Source of the DNA: an uncultured Lactobacillus sp. | Lineage (GTDB): Bacteria > Bacillota > Bacilli > Lactobacillales > Lactobacillaceae | NCBI GenBank assembly: GCA_910587695.1 | Contig: CAJUNC010000001.1 | Coordinates: 124,001-188,000 of the forward strand | Length of the DNA: 64,000 nucleotides | Direction of reading: 5' to 3' | Shown here: piece by piece, positions 33,095 to 42,492 of the stretch | How the letters are laid out: each line of letters begins with the position of its first letter | Position numbering within the stretch: position 1 is the stretch's first letter | The notes under the pieces: model-generated | The model's input: the letters and a program-made list of their open reading frames with translations, nothing else | Database searches by the model: none | What the model was told of the DNA's origin: nothing | Made by a program: the position numbers and the translations under genes

Positions 33095-33397
33095 TTGACA
33101 GTTTTACCGATAAATGGTAATCTTTATGAAAAATTATTTAACGATATCGAGCGGAAGAGTAGAAGATGTTTACCTGAAAAAGAGACTATCTGGGAGCTGA
33201 AAAGGATAGAGGTGGCATTTTTGAACCACATCCGTGAATTGGTACACTGAACACAAAGCAGTAGGTGTATCCGGTCAGAAGTCCGTTACACTTGAGTTAA
33301 GTTAACTCACTGAGACTCCTTTTGCGAGAAAGGAGTAAATATGAGGTGGAACCGCGTAAAACGCCCTCTTGGATCTTTTCCAAGAGGGTATTTTTTT
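33095..33397 (+). promoter_or_regulatory. T-box riboswitch, probable histidine specifier, upstream of an amino acid ABC transporter
   Basis: Promoter TTGACA (33095-33100), 17-base spacer, TAATCT (33118-33123). Stem I features: ACCT/AGGT and CTATC/GATAG apical helices, an AAGATG/CATTTT inner helix with one wobble, then a 3' loop GAACCACA whose best specifier reading is CAC (33227-33229), a His codon. T-box sequence AGGTGGAACCGCG at 33344-33356, terminator arms 33364-33373 and 33379-33388 then a T-run. The T-box is certain; the specifier is a reading of the fold and could be shifted. Confidence 0.85.
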
Positions 33398-33428
33398 ACC
33401 AGTAAGTTAAAAAATGGAGGAATTTGGG

Positions 33429-34076
33429 ATGGATTATATCATGGAAGTCATGCCCTCGTTGATTTCAGGTATGGGAGTGACCTTATCAGTATTTTTTTGG
33501 ACCTTAGTTGGCTCTTTGCCTCTAGGGTTGATCGTTTCTTTAGGGATGATGTCACGGTTTAAGATACTTCAAAAAATATTAGGCATCTATGTTTGGCTGA
33601 TGCGGGGGACACCGCTGTTATTGCAGTTGATCTTTGTCTTTTATGGACTCCCACTATTAGGAACGGGGATAGTGTTACCACGTTATGAAGCTGCATTGGT
33701 GGCATTTATTTTGAACTATACAGCATATTTTGCCGAGATCTTTCGTGGGGGACTACAATCGATCGATAAAGGGCAATATGAAAGTGCTAAAGTCTTACGT
33801 TTGAGTTACTGGCAAACGATCCGCAAAGTCGTAGCTCCACAAGTGATCAAGATCGTGATCCCTTCGATCGGTAATGAAGTGATCAACTTAGTCAAAGACT
33901 CGAGTTTAGTTTATGTGATCGGTCTAGGGGATCTCTTGCGGGCTGGTAATGTTGCAACAAGTCGTGATGTGACTTTAGTACCACTATTATTAGTGGGAGC
34001 GATGTATTTGATGATGACAGCTTTTTTCACTTATGTTTTGAAAAAGGTCGAGCAACACTATAGTTATTGGAAATAA
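33429..34076 (+). CDS. Amino acid ABC transporter permease (HisM/GlnP type)
   Basis: 215 residues from ATG 33429 (GGAGG eight bases upstream). Five or so membrane helices; the EAA loop EIFRGGLQSIDKGQYESAKV contacts the ATPase. Polar amino acid uptake family. First gene of the T-box-controlled operon, so uptake should rise when the cognate tRNA is uncharged. A histidine importer is the best guess from the specifier. Confidence 0.9.
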   Translation: MDYIMEVMPSLISGMGVTLSVFFWTLVGSLPLGLIVSLGMMSRFKILQKILGIYVWLMRGTPLLLQLIFVFYGLPLLGTGIVLPRYEAALVAFILNYTAYFAEIFRGGLQSIDKGQYESAKVLRLSYWQTIRKVVAPQVIKIVIPSIGNEVINLVKDSSLVYVIGLGDLLRAGNVATSRDVTLVPLLLVGAMYLMMTAFFTYVLKKVEQHYSYWK

Positions 34077-34088
34077 GGAGTGATCAAC

Positions 34089-34727
34089 ATGCTAGAACTA
34101 AAAGAAGTAACTAAAAAATTTGGCGATAAGACGATCTTAGATCATGTTGATCTGACTGTAGAAGATGGCAAGATCTTGTGTATCGTAGGACAATCCGGTG
34201 GTGGCAAGACCACACTTTTACGATGTATCAGTGGTCTAGAGCAGATCGATAGTGGGCAGATCTTGGTGGATGGGGTCGCCTTTGATCCATATGTCAATAG
34301 CACTAATGATGCTGTGATCGGTGTCGTCTTTCAAGAATACAATCTTTTTCCACATTTGACCGTGTTACAAAATGTGATGTTAGCTCCAACGATGGTCTTA
34401 AAAAAAGACAAGAAAAAAGTACAAGTAGAAGCCCAAGAACTTTTGCAAAAGTTAGCGCTTGGAGATAAGGGTGATCTTTACCCTTGGCAATTGTCTGGGG
34501 GACAAAAACAACGAGTCGCGATCGCACGCGCCCTAGCGATGAAGCCACGGATCTTATGTTATGATGAACCTACTTCAGCTTTAGATCCAGGCTTGCGAGA
34601 TACTGTCAAAGAGATCATTTTGGACCTAAAGAAAGATGAAATGACACAGATCATCGTCACGCACGATATTGATTTTGCTGAAGAGATCGCTGATGATATT
34701 TTACGTGTGAAACCACTGGCTAATTAA
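34089..34727 (+). CDS. Amino acid ABC transporter ATP-binding protein
   Basis: 212 residues from ATG 34089 (the GTG at 34080 overlaps the ribosome binding site). Walker A GQSGGGKT (residues 34-41), Q-loop FQEYNLFPHLTV, signature LSGGQKQRVAIARAL, Walker B ILCYDEPTSALD, switch THDIDFAEE. Slightly short at the C-terminus compared with the usual 240 residues of this family. Lies between its permease and lipoprotein genes. Confidence 0.92.
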   Translation: MLELKEVTKKFGDKTILDHVDLTVEDGKILCIVGQSGGGKTTLLRCISGLEQIDSGQILVDGVAFDPYVNSTNDAVIGVVFQEYNLFPHLTVLQNVMLAPTMVLKKDKKKVQVEAQELLQKLALGDKGDLYPWQLSGGQKQRVAIARALAMKPRILCYDEPTSALDPGLRDTVKEIILDLKKDEMTQIIVTHDIDFAEEIADDILRVKPLAN

Positions 34728-34741
34728 AGGAATTGAGATAG

Positions 34742-35560
34742 ATGAAACGATATTTAAAATTACTAGCGCTTGGTTTAAGTCTAAGTCTCTTATTAGTCGT
34801 TTCGGGCTGCAATGATGTCAAAAAAAGAGCAGATACGGTCGATACTTGGCAACAGATCGAGCAAAAAAAGCGGGTCGTGATCGGACTAGATGATAGTTTT
34901 GTACCAATGGGCTTTCGTCAAAAAGATGGCAAGCTCGTTGGATATGATATCGATCTAGCTAAGGAAGTCTTTAAATTGTACGGGATCACGCCTGATTTTC
35001 AGACGATCGACTGGTCAATGAAAGAAACTGAATTGCGCAACCAAACGATCGATCTGATCTGGAATGGCTATACGAAGACGGATGAACGGGCTAAAAATGT
35101 GGCTTTCAGCCAGCCATATCTAAAGAACGAACAATACTTAGTAAGTAAAAAAAGCCAACAGATCATAAATGATAGTGCCATGAAAGGGAAGATCTTAGGC
35201 TTACAAAGTGGATCTTCGGGCTATCAAGCCTACTTGGATGAACCAAAAGTTTTAAAACAATATGTAAAAGAAGCGATCCAATACGATACATTCAACAATG
35301 CTTTCATGGATCTAGATGCTGATCGGATCCAAGGTCTATTGATCGATAGTGTTTATGCCAATTACTATATTGCACACAAAAAAGATCCAGCTAGTTATCG
35401 GAAAGAAAACGCTGGATTTGCGTCTGAAGATTTTGTAGTCGGGCTACGCAAGGGAGACAAGACCCTTCAAAAGAAGATCAATGAAGCGTTTAAAGTTTTA
35501 AAGGAAAATGGGACGTTAGAGCGTTTGAACCGTAAATGGTTCGGTGAAAATGTAAACTGA
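34742..35560 (+). CDS. Amino acid-binding lipoprotein of the ABC transporter
   Basis: 272 residues. Signal peptide with lipobox VVSGC (lipidated Cys23), then a family 3 solute-binding domain: VIGLDDSFVPMGFRQKDGKL, GYDIDLAKEVFK, and the DLIWNGYTKTDERA ligand region. Membrane-tethered receptor that delivers the amino acid to the permease. The family covers glutamine, arginine, cystine and histidine receptors; histidine is proposed only from the T-box. Confidence 0.9.
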   Translation: MKRYLKLLALGLSLSLLLVVSGCNDVKKRADTVDTWQQIEQKKRVVIGLDDSFVPMGFRQKDGKLVGYDIDLAKEVFKLYGITPDFQTIDWSMKETELRNQTIDLIWNGYTKTDERAKNVAFSQPYLKNEQYLVSKKSQQIINDSAMKGKILGLQSGSSGYQAYLDEPKVLKQYVKEAIQYDTFNNAFMDLDADRIQGLLIDSVYANYYIAHKKDPASYRKENAGFASEDFVVGLRKGDKTLQKKINEAFKVLKENGTLERLNRKWFGENVN

Positions 35561-35629
35561 CCCTGACAGCTTTAAAACTAAGGTGTATACTAGGTTAATG
35601 ATCATATAATGGAGGGGTAGAATTTAATA

Positions 35630-37093
35630 ATGGACACATTAGTTAGTGTGCTGATAGTGATATTACTATTGAACGTCATTGCAGCGATCATCACAGTTTT
35701 TAAAGAAAAACGTGATATTACAGCAACTTGGGCTTGGTTATTGGTGCTCAATCTATTGCCAGTGATCGGTTTTGGGATCTATCTATTAGTTGGGAAAAAG
35801 ATCTCCAAAGAAAAGATGTTTGATCTAAAAATGCAAGAGCGGCTCGGGATCGATCAGCTCGTTGAGTTGCAAAAAGAACAATGGCAAGAAGAAGAGCTTT
35901 TACCAGAAGGGTTGCGTACACCCGAAGCACGCCAAACAGTTCGTTTGTTACTTGAAACTGATCAAGCGATCTTGACCAAAAATAATCAAGTCGATATTTA
36001 CGATGATGGTCATGATAAGTTTGCTAAACTACTAGCCGATATCGATGCTGCAAAGCATCACGTTCACTTGGAATATTATTCTTTTTTCAGTGATCGGATC
36101 GGTAATAAGATCTTAACCAGCCTTGAAGCAGCGGCTAAACGTGGTGTTAAAGTACGCGTGATCTATGATAGCATGGGATCGCGAGGACAAAAACGGCATT
36201 TCTTTGACAATTTGGAAAAATTTGGTGGTGAGGCAGAACCATTCTTTGCTTATAAAAAAGCTTGGATCCACAGCCCACGGATCAATTATCGTGAGCACCG
36301 TAAACTAGCGATCATTGATGGGATGATCGGCTATATCGGTGGCTTTAATATTGGTGATCAGTATCTCAGTCGTTCCAAGAAATTTGGTCATTGGCGTGAT
36401 ACGCATCTACGCGTTGTCGGTAATGCTGTTATCGCCATGCAATCACGCTTTTTGATGGATTGGAACGCAACGATCAAGAATGTTCGGGGCAAAGAACCAG
36501 TTAAATATGATGAGAGTTTGTTCCCATTGCAACGACAAAAAGGTAATGTTGGTCTACAGATCATCTCCTCAGGACCAGATAGTGAAGTTGAAGCGATCAA
36601 GAAGGGCTATCTCAAATTGATCAGTGGGGCAAATGACTACATTTACATTCAAACTCCGTACTTGATACCAGACGATTCAGTGTTAGAAGCGTTAGTCGTA
36701 GCGGCCTTATCTGGGGTCAAAGTCAAGATCATGATCCCTTGTATGCCAGATCATGCATTTGTTTATCGGGCAACTGAATATTATGCTAAAGTTTTGGTCG
36801 ATAGCGGGGTCGAAGTTTATACTTATGATGATGGTTTCTTACATGCTAAGACGTTTGTCGTCGATTCACAGATAACTTCAGTTGGTTCAGCTAACCTTGA
36901 TTTTAGAAGCTTTAAATTAAACTTTGAGGCAAACGCTTTTGGCTATGATCGTAAATTGGCACTTAAACTCAAGGAGCTCTTTGAAGCCGATCTAGCTAAG
37001 TGTACAAAATTAACACCAGAATATTTTGAACGTCAGTCACGTTGGCGTAAATTTAAACAATACTTTTCAAGATTGTTATCACCGATCTTGTAG
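35630..37093 (+). CDS. cls: Cardiolipin synthase
   Basis: 487 residues. Two N-terminal membrane helices, then two phospholipase D-type HKD motifs: HRKLAIIDG (His223, Lys225, Asp230) and HAKTFVVD (His405, Lys407, Asp412). Condenses two phosphatidylglycerols to cardiolipin. TATAAT just upstream of the GGAGGGG site. A hydrolase gene follows after 17 bases. Confidence 0.94.
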   Translation: MDTLVSVLIVILLLNVIAAIITVFKEKRDITATWAWLLVLNLLPVIGFGIYLLVGKKISKEKMFDLKMQERLGIDQLVELQKEQWQEEELLPEGLRTPEARQTVRLLLETDQAILTKNNQVDIYDDGHDKFAKLLADIDAAKHHVHLEYYSFFSDRIGNKILTSLEAAAKRGVKVRVIYDSMGSRGQKRHFFDNLEKFGGEAEPFFAYKKAWIHSPRINYREHRKLAIIDGMIGYIGGFNIGDQYLSRSKKFGHWRDTHLRVVGNAVIAMQSRFLMDWNATIKNVRGKEPVKYDESLFPLQRQKGNVGLQIISSGPDSEVEAIKKGYLKLISGANDYIYIQTPYLIPDDSVLEALVVAALSGVKVKIMIPCMPDHAFVYRATEYYAKVLVDSGVEVYTYDDGFLHAKTFVVDSQITSVGSANLDFRSFKLNFEANAFGYDRKLALKLKELFEADLAKCTKLTPEYFERQSRWRKFKQYFSRLLSPIL

Positions 37094-37110
37094 GCAAAAG
37101 GGAAAGAAAG

Positions 37111-38040
37111 ATGAAAAAGCACAGAAAAAAGATCATTATTGGGATCATTGGACTATTATTGTTGATCTATGTTGGGGTAAATGGCTACCTTGTTAATTAT
37201 GCTTTTGTGCGTGATTCGGCCAATTTGGGATCACCAGCACCTAAAAAAGCTGCACTTTTGAAGAAAGATCAAGCCTGGTTGGCCCAGACTAAGCAACAAA
37301 CTTGGACAGAAAAGTCAGCTGATGGTAAGTTGACGTTAAAGGCGCGCTATGTGCCAGCTGAAAAAGCAACAAATGAGACGATCGTGATCGCTCATGGGTA
37401 TCGCGAAAATAGCTTGCGGATGGCAAGTTACATTCGGATGTTTCATGATCTAGGCTACAACGTCTTAGCACCTGATGATCGTGGAGCAGGTAGAAGTGAG
37501 GGACGCTATATCACTTTTGGTTGGCAAGATCGGCTAGATTATCAAAATTGGCTCAAACAGCTCATTGCTAAAGAGGGACAAGATTCCAAGATCGGTCTGT
37601 TTGGAGTGAGTATGGGTGGTGCTACGGTTATGATGATGAGTGGTGAAAAATTACCTAAGCAAGTCAAAGTCATCGTCGAAGATTGTGGTTATTCATCGAT
37701 CAACAAAGAATTAGGGACACAATTGAGCGCACAATTTGGTCTACCTAAAGAACCGATCTTGACGACAGCTAGTTGGGTGGCTCATCCATTTATCGGATTT
37801 AATTTCAAAAATGGAAGTGCAACTGAACAACTAAAACAAAATAAATTACCGACCTTATTTATCCATGGAAGTAAAGATCGTTTTGTCCCAACGGAAATGG
37901 TGTATGAAAATTATCAAGCTAGTGCTGGTAAAAAGGAATTATGGGTCGTAAAAGGAGCTTCCCATGGGATGTCCTATTACCAAGATCCAACGATATATAC
38001 TGACAAAGTTGGCGCTTTCGTCGCTAAATATATGAACTAA
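37111..38040 (+). CDS. Membrane-anchored alpha/beta hydrolase
   Basis: 309 residues. Basic N-terminus and one membrane helix (about residues 8-26), then an alpha/beta hydrolase: oxyanion HGYREN, DDRGAGRSEG, nucleophile elbow GVSMGG (Ser167), acid Asp in HGSKDRFVP, and His in KGASHGMSY. Esterase or peptidase-like, acting outside the membrane or at its face; substrate unknown. Confidence 0.83.
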   Translation: MKKHRKKIIIGIIGLLLLIYVGVNGYLVNYAFVRDSANLGSPAPKKAALLKKDQAWLAQTKQQTWTEKSADGKLTLKARYVPAEKATNETIVIAHGYRENSLRMASYIRMFHDLGYNVLAPDDRGAGRSEGRYITFGWQDRLDYQNWLKQLIAKEGQDSKIGLFGVSMGGATVMMMSGEKLPKQVKVIVEDCGYSSINKELGTQLSAQFGLPKEPILTTASWVAHPFIGFNFKNGSATEQLKQNKLPTLFIHGSKDRFVPTEMVYENYQASAGKKELWVVKGASHGMSYYQDPTIYTDKVGAFVAKYMN

Positions 38041-38078
38041 AAAAGGAGCAGCCTGAAAATTGGGCTGTTCCTTTTTTA
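38041..38078. terminator. Bidirectional terminator
   Basis: AAAAAGGAGCAGCC pairs with GGGCTGTTCCTTTTTT around a short loop; serves the hydrolase gene and the convergent DUF4044 gene. Confidence 0.8.
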
Positions 38079-38092
38079 GTTCATCATTACTT

Positions 38093-38209
38093 TTAGAAGA
38101 AAGCACTAAGTGAGCCGAGGATCACACTACCAAGTGTGAAGATCAACATGAGCCAAACAACGATCATGGTGATCTTTTGAAATGTTGTGCGTTTCTTTTT
38201 TTCTCTCAC
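38093..38209 (-). CDS. DUF4044-like small membrane protein
   Basis: 38 codons from GTG 38209 with GGAAAGG 11 bases upstream (a GTG at 38221 overlaps that site). Product: basic start REKKKRTTFQKITM, then one hydrophobic helix VVWLMLIFTLGSVILGSLSA, ending FF. This is the pattern of the DUF4044 peptides found just before the division cluster in lactobacilli. Function unknown. Confidence 0.65.
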   Translation of the reverse strand: MREKKKRTTFQKITMIVVWLMLIFTLGSVILGSLSAFF

Positions 38210-38406
38210 GGTACTCGACACCTTTCCGATTTTTACTATACTATACCTTTAAAGGTTGGTCGCTGTCAAATCTCACAGTACAAGTGAGCTGTTAGTTTCT
38301 TTTGATGAAGCGTTAAGATTTCCTTGTTTTTGGTGGGTCTATAATTGATTTGTAGCAAAAATACTTGGTATAATAGGGATAATATTTTAAATTGAGGATG
38401 GTAGTG

Positions 38407-38784
38407 ATGTTTACAGCGATCGCAACGTGGTATATCATGCCAATTGTAATTTTGATCATTTGGATGGCATTGACATTTTTAAAGAAAAATTTCGCTAAAT
38501 ATTGGCCTAAACGCTTAAGGATCATTGATATCATGATGCTTATATTATTACTAGGGATCCACGGACTTTCGGTCACTTTAACGGGGCTTTCGTTATTACC
38601 GTTTTTAGCATTTGCGGCTAGTGCTTTTGGTCTAGTTTTGACTGTGTATTTAGTGTACATCGAAGATGATTTTCGGGTCCGCCGTTTTTTTGTGGTCTAC
38701 TGGCGGACTTTAGATATTTTTATCGTTGGAATGTACATTATTTTATTGTTGATCGAGGTCACAAGCTTTTTAGGTATTATGTAA
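38407..38784 (+). CDS. DUF3397 family membrane protein
   Basis: 125 residues from ATG 38407 (GAGG nine bases upstream). Four predicted membrane helices with a conserved central RRFFVVYWRTLDI segment. DUF3397 genes sit just upstream of the mraZ-rsmH cluster in lactobacilli and bacilli; no function is known. Here rsmH follows after 206 bases with no mraZ between. Confidence 0.75.
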   Translation: MFTAIATWYIMPIVILIIWMALTFLKKNFAKYWPKRLRIIDIMMLILLLGIHGLSVTLTGLSLLPFLAFAASAFGLVLTVYLVYIEDDFRVRRFFVVYWRTLDIFIVGMYIILLLIEVTSFLGIM

Positions 38785-38923
38785 GTTAAATGCGAACAAG
38801 CTAATATTTAGTAAATATCTAAAACGTTTTATAAAAATCGTGAATTTGTTAGTTATTATTGTGGTTCAAAGTGTGGAACTATGGTAATATCTAATTGTAT
38901 AACATATATTTAATACATATTTT

Positions 38924-38944
38924 GATGATCGCTTTTTGATCATC
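38924..38944 (+). promoter_or_regulatory. Leader hairpin upstream of rsmH
   Basis: GATGATC (38924-38930) and GATCATC (38938-38944) with a 7-base loop in the untranslated leader of the division cluster. No TGGGA repeats of the MraZ-binding type are seen. Confidence 0.35.
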
Positions 38945-38990
38945 GTTATACATTGGGATCAAGAAAGATGAAAGCTGTAGGAATTAGAAA

Positions 38991-39938
38991 ATGACGGAAT
39001 TTAATCATGTGACTGTGCTATTAGAAGAAGCAGTTGAACAACTCAATATCAAACCAGACGGCGTATACGTCGATTGCACTTTAGGTGGTGGAGGTCACAC
39101 CAGTTTAATTTTGTCAAAGCTTTCAGATAAAGGAAAATTGTTCTCGTTTGACCAAGATCAAACTGCGATCGATTACAATACTAAACGTTTACAAAATGAG
39201 TTAGCTAGTAAAAAGTTGACCTTTATCAAAAGTAACTTTCGTGATCTAAAGGAATGTTTAGCAGAGCAACAGATCACTAAAGTTGACGGGATCTTATATG
39301 ACCTAGGTGTTTCTTCACCACAATTTGATGTAGGTGAACGTGGCTTTAGTTATCAACACGATGCAACACTGGATATGAGGATGGATCAAAGTCAAGCTTT
39401 GACTGCTAAAATGGTGATCAATGATTGGTCTTACCAAGAACTAGTCCGGATCTTCATGCGCTATGGCGAAGAAAAATTTGCTAGATCGATCGCCCGGCGG
39501 ATCGAAGCCGCTAGGCAACAAGCGCCGATCGAAACAACAGGGCAACTAGTTGACCTGATCAAAGCTGGGATCCCGGCCAAAGCCCGACGCAAAGGGGGCC
39601 ATCCAGCTAAGAAAGTTTTTCAAGCGGTCCGCATAGCAGTCAATGATGAGCTGGGTGCTTTGGAAGAGTCGTTAGATCAAGCCTTTGAAGTACTTGATAT
39701 TGGTGGTCGGATCAGTGTGATCACGTTCCAGTCGTTAGAAGATCGGTTAGTTAAAACGATGTTCAAAGAAAAAGCGAGTTTGCCTGAACTTCCCGCCGGA
39801 TTACCAATCATTCCAGCTGAACTTGAACCAGAATTTAAATTGATAACACGTAAACCGATCTTACCGTCTGAAGCAGAACTTAAAGCTAATCATCGGGCGC
39901 ACTCGGCTAAATTAAGAGCAATTGAAAAATTAAAGTAA
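38991..39938 (+). CDS. rsmH: 16S rRNA (cytosine1402-N4)-methyltransferase
   Basis: 315 residues. S-adenosylmethionine motif VDCTLGGGGHTSLIL (residues 23-37), GILYDLGVSSPQFD, and FQSLEDRLVK near the end. Methylates C1402 of 16S rRNA. First gene of the dcw cluster here because mraZ is absent; ftsL follows after 13 bases. Confidence 0.96.
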   Translation: MTEFNHVTVLLEEAVEQLNIKPDGVYVDCTLGGGGHTSLILSKLSDKGKLFSFDQDQTAIDYNTKRLQNELASKKLTFIKSNFRDLKECLAEQQITKVDGILYDLGVSSPQFDVGERGFSYQHDATLDMRMDQSQALTAKMVINDWSYQELVRIFMRYGEEKFARSIARRIEAARQQAPIETTGQLVDLIKAGIPAKARRKGGHPAKKVFQAVRIAVNDELGALEESLDQAFEVLDIGGRISVITFQSLEDRLVKTMFKEKASLPELPAGLPIIPAELEPEFKLITRKPILPSEAELKANHRAHSAKLRAIEKLK

Positions 39939-39951
39939 AGGATGTGAGACT

Positions 39952-40320
39952 TTGGCACAAGCAGCAAGAAAACTCGAAACACCTCAAGCATTACCGACAA
40001 AAACTACGCTAGATCAGCAACCACAAAATACAACTGGACAGTTGCGAAAAATGTATTTTAAACAAGAACGCAATGCAGCGATCGCTTTAAGTGTGTTGTT
40101 AGTGGTCATGTCATGTTTGGTGATCTGGTCGAATACGGCTGTGACCAAGACCCAAGCAACGATCCAAGATATCAATCAAAAAGTCTCAACTTTACAGACT
40201 TCAAATGCTAACATGAAAGAGGAGATCAGTGAACTGTCTAGCCGGACACGTTTGATGGAGATCGCCAAGGATGTTGGTTTACAAATGAATGATAAAAACA
40301 TAAGGAATGTTACCAAATGA
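39952..40320 (+). CDS. ftsL: Cell division protein FtsL
   Basis: 122 residues from TTG (AAAGGA about 10 bases upstream). Cytoplasmic basic stretch, one membrane helix (about residues 43-61), then an extracellular leucine-zipper coiled coil. Forms the FtsL-DivIC-DivIB subcomplex. Its stop overlaps the ATG of the next gene. Confidence 0.9.
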   Translation: MAQAARKLETPQALPTKTTLDQQPQNTTGQLRKMYFKQERNAAIALSVLLVVMSCLVIWSNTAVTKTQATIQDINQKVSTLQTSNANMKEEISELSSRTRLMEIAKDVGLQMNDKNIRNVTK

Positions 40321-42464
40321 GTACTAAAAAACGGCAGATAAATGTAAAACAAGACCCGCGAAATCGCAGTTATTTTGGAAGAGCGTTATTTTTCATCGTC
40401 ATCATCGTCTTTCTTACATTTATTGGTCGTTTTTTTTATGTGGGTTTGACACACACGGCTCACGGAAAAAATCTGACCAAATTAGCACAGACGATGTATG
40501 CCGAACAAACTGAGATCAAAGCAAAACGTGGGACGATCTATGATGCACAAGATCAACCGATCGCAGAAGATACAACGACTTATTCGATCTATATCGTCTT
40601 ATCTAAATCGGCGAAGACCCTTGAAGGCAAACCAGACTATTTGCAAGATTCACAAAAAGCTAAAGCTGCTAAGGTCTTAAGTCAAAATCTAGGGATGAAT
40701 TATGATGATCTACTCAAGCTCTTTGATGCTGACGATGGTCTCTATCAAGTTGAGCTTGGTAGTAAAGGTAAGCATATCTCAATGGAGACTAAAAAAAATA
40801 TCGAGGCCGCTAAGATCAGCGGGATCAAATTTACGCCTGCCCAAGCACGTTTATATCCTAACGGGGTTTTTGCGTCCCACTTAGTTGGTCTAGCAGAAAA
40901 TGAACAATCCCACTTAGTTGGGGTAATGGGCTTAGAAAAGGTTTTTGAAAAGCAATTAAAGGGTGTCAACGGGGTCAATAAGCTCGCCATCGATTCACGT
41001 GGGACGACTTTACCTAATTCTAAATCGCAAAGTAAGCCCGCTAAAGATGGTGACAATGTTTATACCACTTTAGATACACGGACCCAGACTTATTTAGAGA
41101 CTTTGATGAATAAAGCCCAAGAAACTTATAAGCCAAAATCGATGACAGCTGTTTTGATGAATGCCAAAACTGGCGAGATCATTGCTGCGAGTCAACGTCC
41201 GACTTTTAACCCTCAGACTGGTGAAGGGCTAAATGATATGTGGCGCAATATCTTGTTAGAAGATACCTATGAACCAGGTTCGATCATGAAGATCTTGACG
41301 ATGTCAGCAGCGATCAATAGTGGAAACTATAATGCTAACGCCACCTTTAAGTCAGGGTCTTATCAGATCGATGGTCAACGGATCAATGATTGGAATACGA
41401 CTGGTTGGGGTGATATTACCTATCGTGAAGGTTTCATTCGTTCCTCAAATGTTGGGATGGCTAAGCTAGAACAGGCAATGGGGGAAAAGACTTGGTTAAA
41501 TTACATCAAAAAATTTGGTCTTTTGAAGTCAACGAATGCTGGCTTAGGTAATGAAGCAGCGGGTAGTATTGAATATAAATATCCGATCGAACAAGCTAAT
41601 ACTGCTTTTGGTCAAGGGATAAATGTGACAGTCTTTCAAATGCTACAAGCAATGTCGGCTGTGGCTAATAATGGTAAGATGGTCAAACCTTATCTAGTAA
41701 GTAAAGTTGTTGACCCAAATAATGGCAAAACAGTCTTTTCGCAATCACCAACTGTGGTCGGAAAACCGATCAGAAGCTCAACTGCTAAAGAAGTTCGTGA
41801 AATGATGCAAGATGTTGTGACTGACAAAGACGGGACTGGGACTGCTTATAAGATCGATGGCTATGATGTTGGGGTCAAGACTGGGACGGCTCAGATCGCC
41901 AACGAAAATGGAACAGGCTATTTAAGTGGTGAGACTAATTATCTTTTCTCCGTTGCTGGGATGGCACCGATAGATGATCCTAAGTACATCTTATACATCA
42001 CGATGAAACAGCCTAAGACTTTTGCTGATCAAGGTGAAACAGGAATGTTAGCTTCTATTTTTGATCCTTTGATGAAACGAGTTTTGGATGAGGAAAATGA
42101 CTCAAATGATGAAAAGGCACAGACTAGTGTCCCAGATGTGAAGGGGATGTCACCTAAAGAAGCTAGTGAAGAAGTGACCCAAAGTGACTTAGTACCAGCA
42201 ATAGTTGGAGAAGGTAAAAAGATCATTAAACAATCACAGACCGCAGGCACGAGTATGTTGACTGGTGAGCGTGTGATCTTAATCACAAATGGAACGCTGA
42301 CGATGCCAGATATCACTGGTTGGTCGCGACTTGATGTGATGAAATTATCAGAACTGACTGGTATTGACTTAGACGTACAGGGGAATGGCTATGTTACTAA
42401 GCAAAGCATTGCACCTGGCGAGAAGCTAAGTAAGCAAACCAAATTGACAATTGAATTAAAATAG
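40317..42464 (+). CDS. Division transpeptidase PBP2X/PBP2B type, with PASTA domains
   Basis: 715-residue class B penicillin-binding protein. Membrane helix near residues 22-42, dimerisation domain, transpeptidase with SIMK (Ser322-Lys325), SSN near residue 377 and KTGT at 521-524. Two C-terminal PASTA repeats (VPDVKGMSPKEASEE and MPDITGWSRLDVM). Cross-links septal peptidoglycan, probably with FtsW. Overlaps ftsL by four bases. Confidence 0.95.
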   Translation: MSTKKRQINVKQDPRNRSYFGRALFFIVIIVFLTFIGRFFYVGLTHTAHGKNLTKLAQTMYAEQTEIKAKRGTIYDAQDQPIAEDTTTYSIYIVLSKSAKTLEGKPDYLQDSQKAKAAKVLSQNLGMNYDDLLKLFDADDGLYQVELGSKGKHISMETKKNIEAAKISGIKFTPAQARLYPNGVFASHLVGLAENEQSHLVGVMGLEKVFEKQLKGVNGVNKLAIDSRGTTLPNSKSQSKPAKDGDNVYTTLDTRTQTYLETLMNKAQETYKPKSMTAVLMNAKTGEIIAASQRPTFNPQTGEGLNDMWRNILLEDTYEPGSIMKILTMSAAINSGNYNANATFKSGSYQIDGQRINDWNTTGWGDITYREGFIRSSNVGMAKLEQAMGEKTWLNYIKKFGLLKSTNAGLGNEAAGSIEYKYPIEQANTAFGQGINVTVFQMLQAMSAVANNGKMVKPYLVSKVVDPNNGKTVFSQSPTVVGKPIRSSTAKEVREMMQDVVTDKDGTGTAYKIDGYDVGVKTGTAQIANENGTGYLSGETNYLFSVAGMAPIDDPKYILYITMKQPKTFADQGETGMLASIFDPLMKRVLDEENDSNDEKAQTSVPDVKGMSPKEASEEVTQSDLVPAIVGEGKKIIKQSQTAGTSMLTGERVILITNGTLTMPDITGWSRLDVMKLSELTGIDLDVQGNGYVTKQSIAPGEKLSKQTKLTIELK

Positions 42465-42492
42465 ATAGAAAAAAAGAGGAAGGAAAAATAAC

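Noticed and set aside
38313..38660. 115-residue minus-strand frame over DUF3397
   Set aside because: No start signals; antisense shadow of a membrane protein gene.
42029..42316. Antisense frame in the PASTA region of the PBP gene
   Set aside because: Typical shadow frame without initiation signals.
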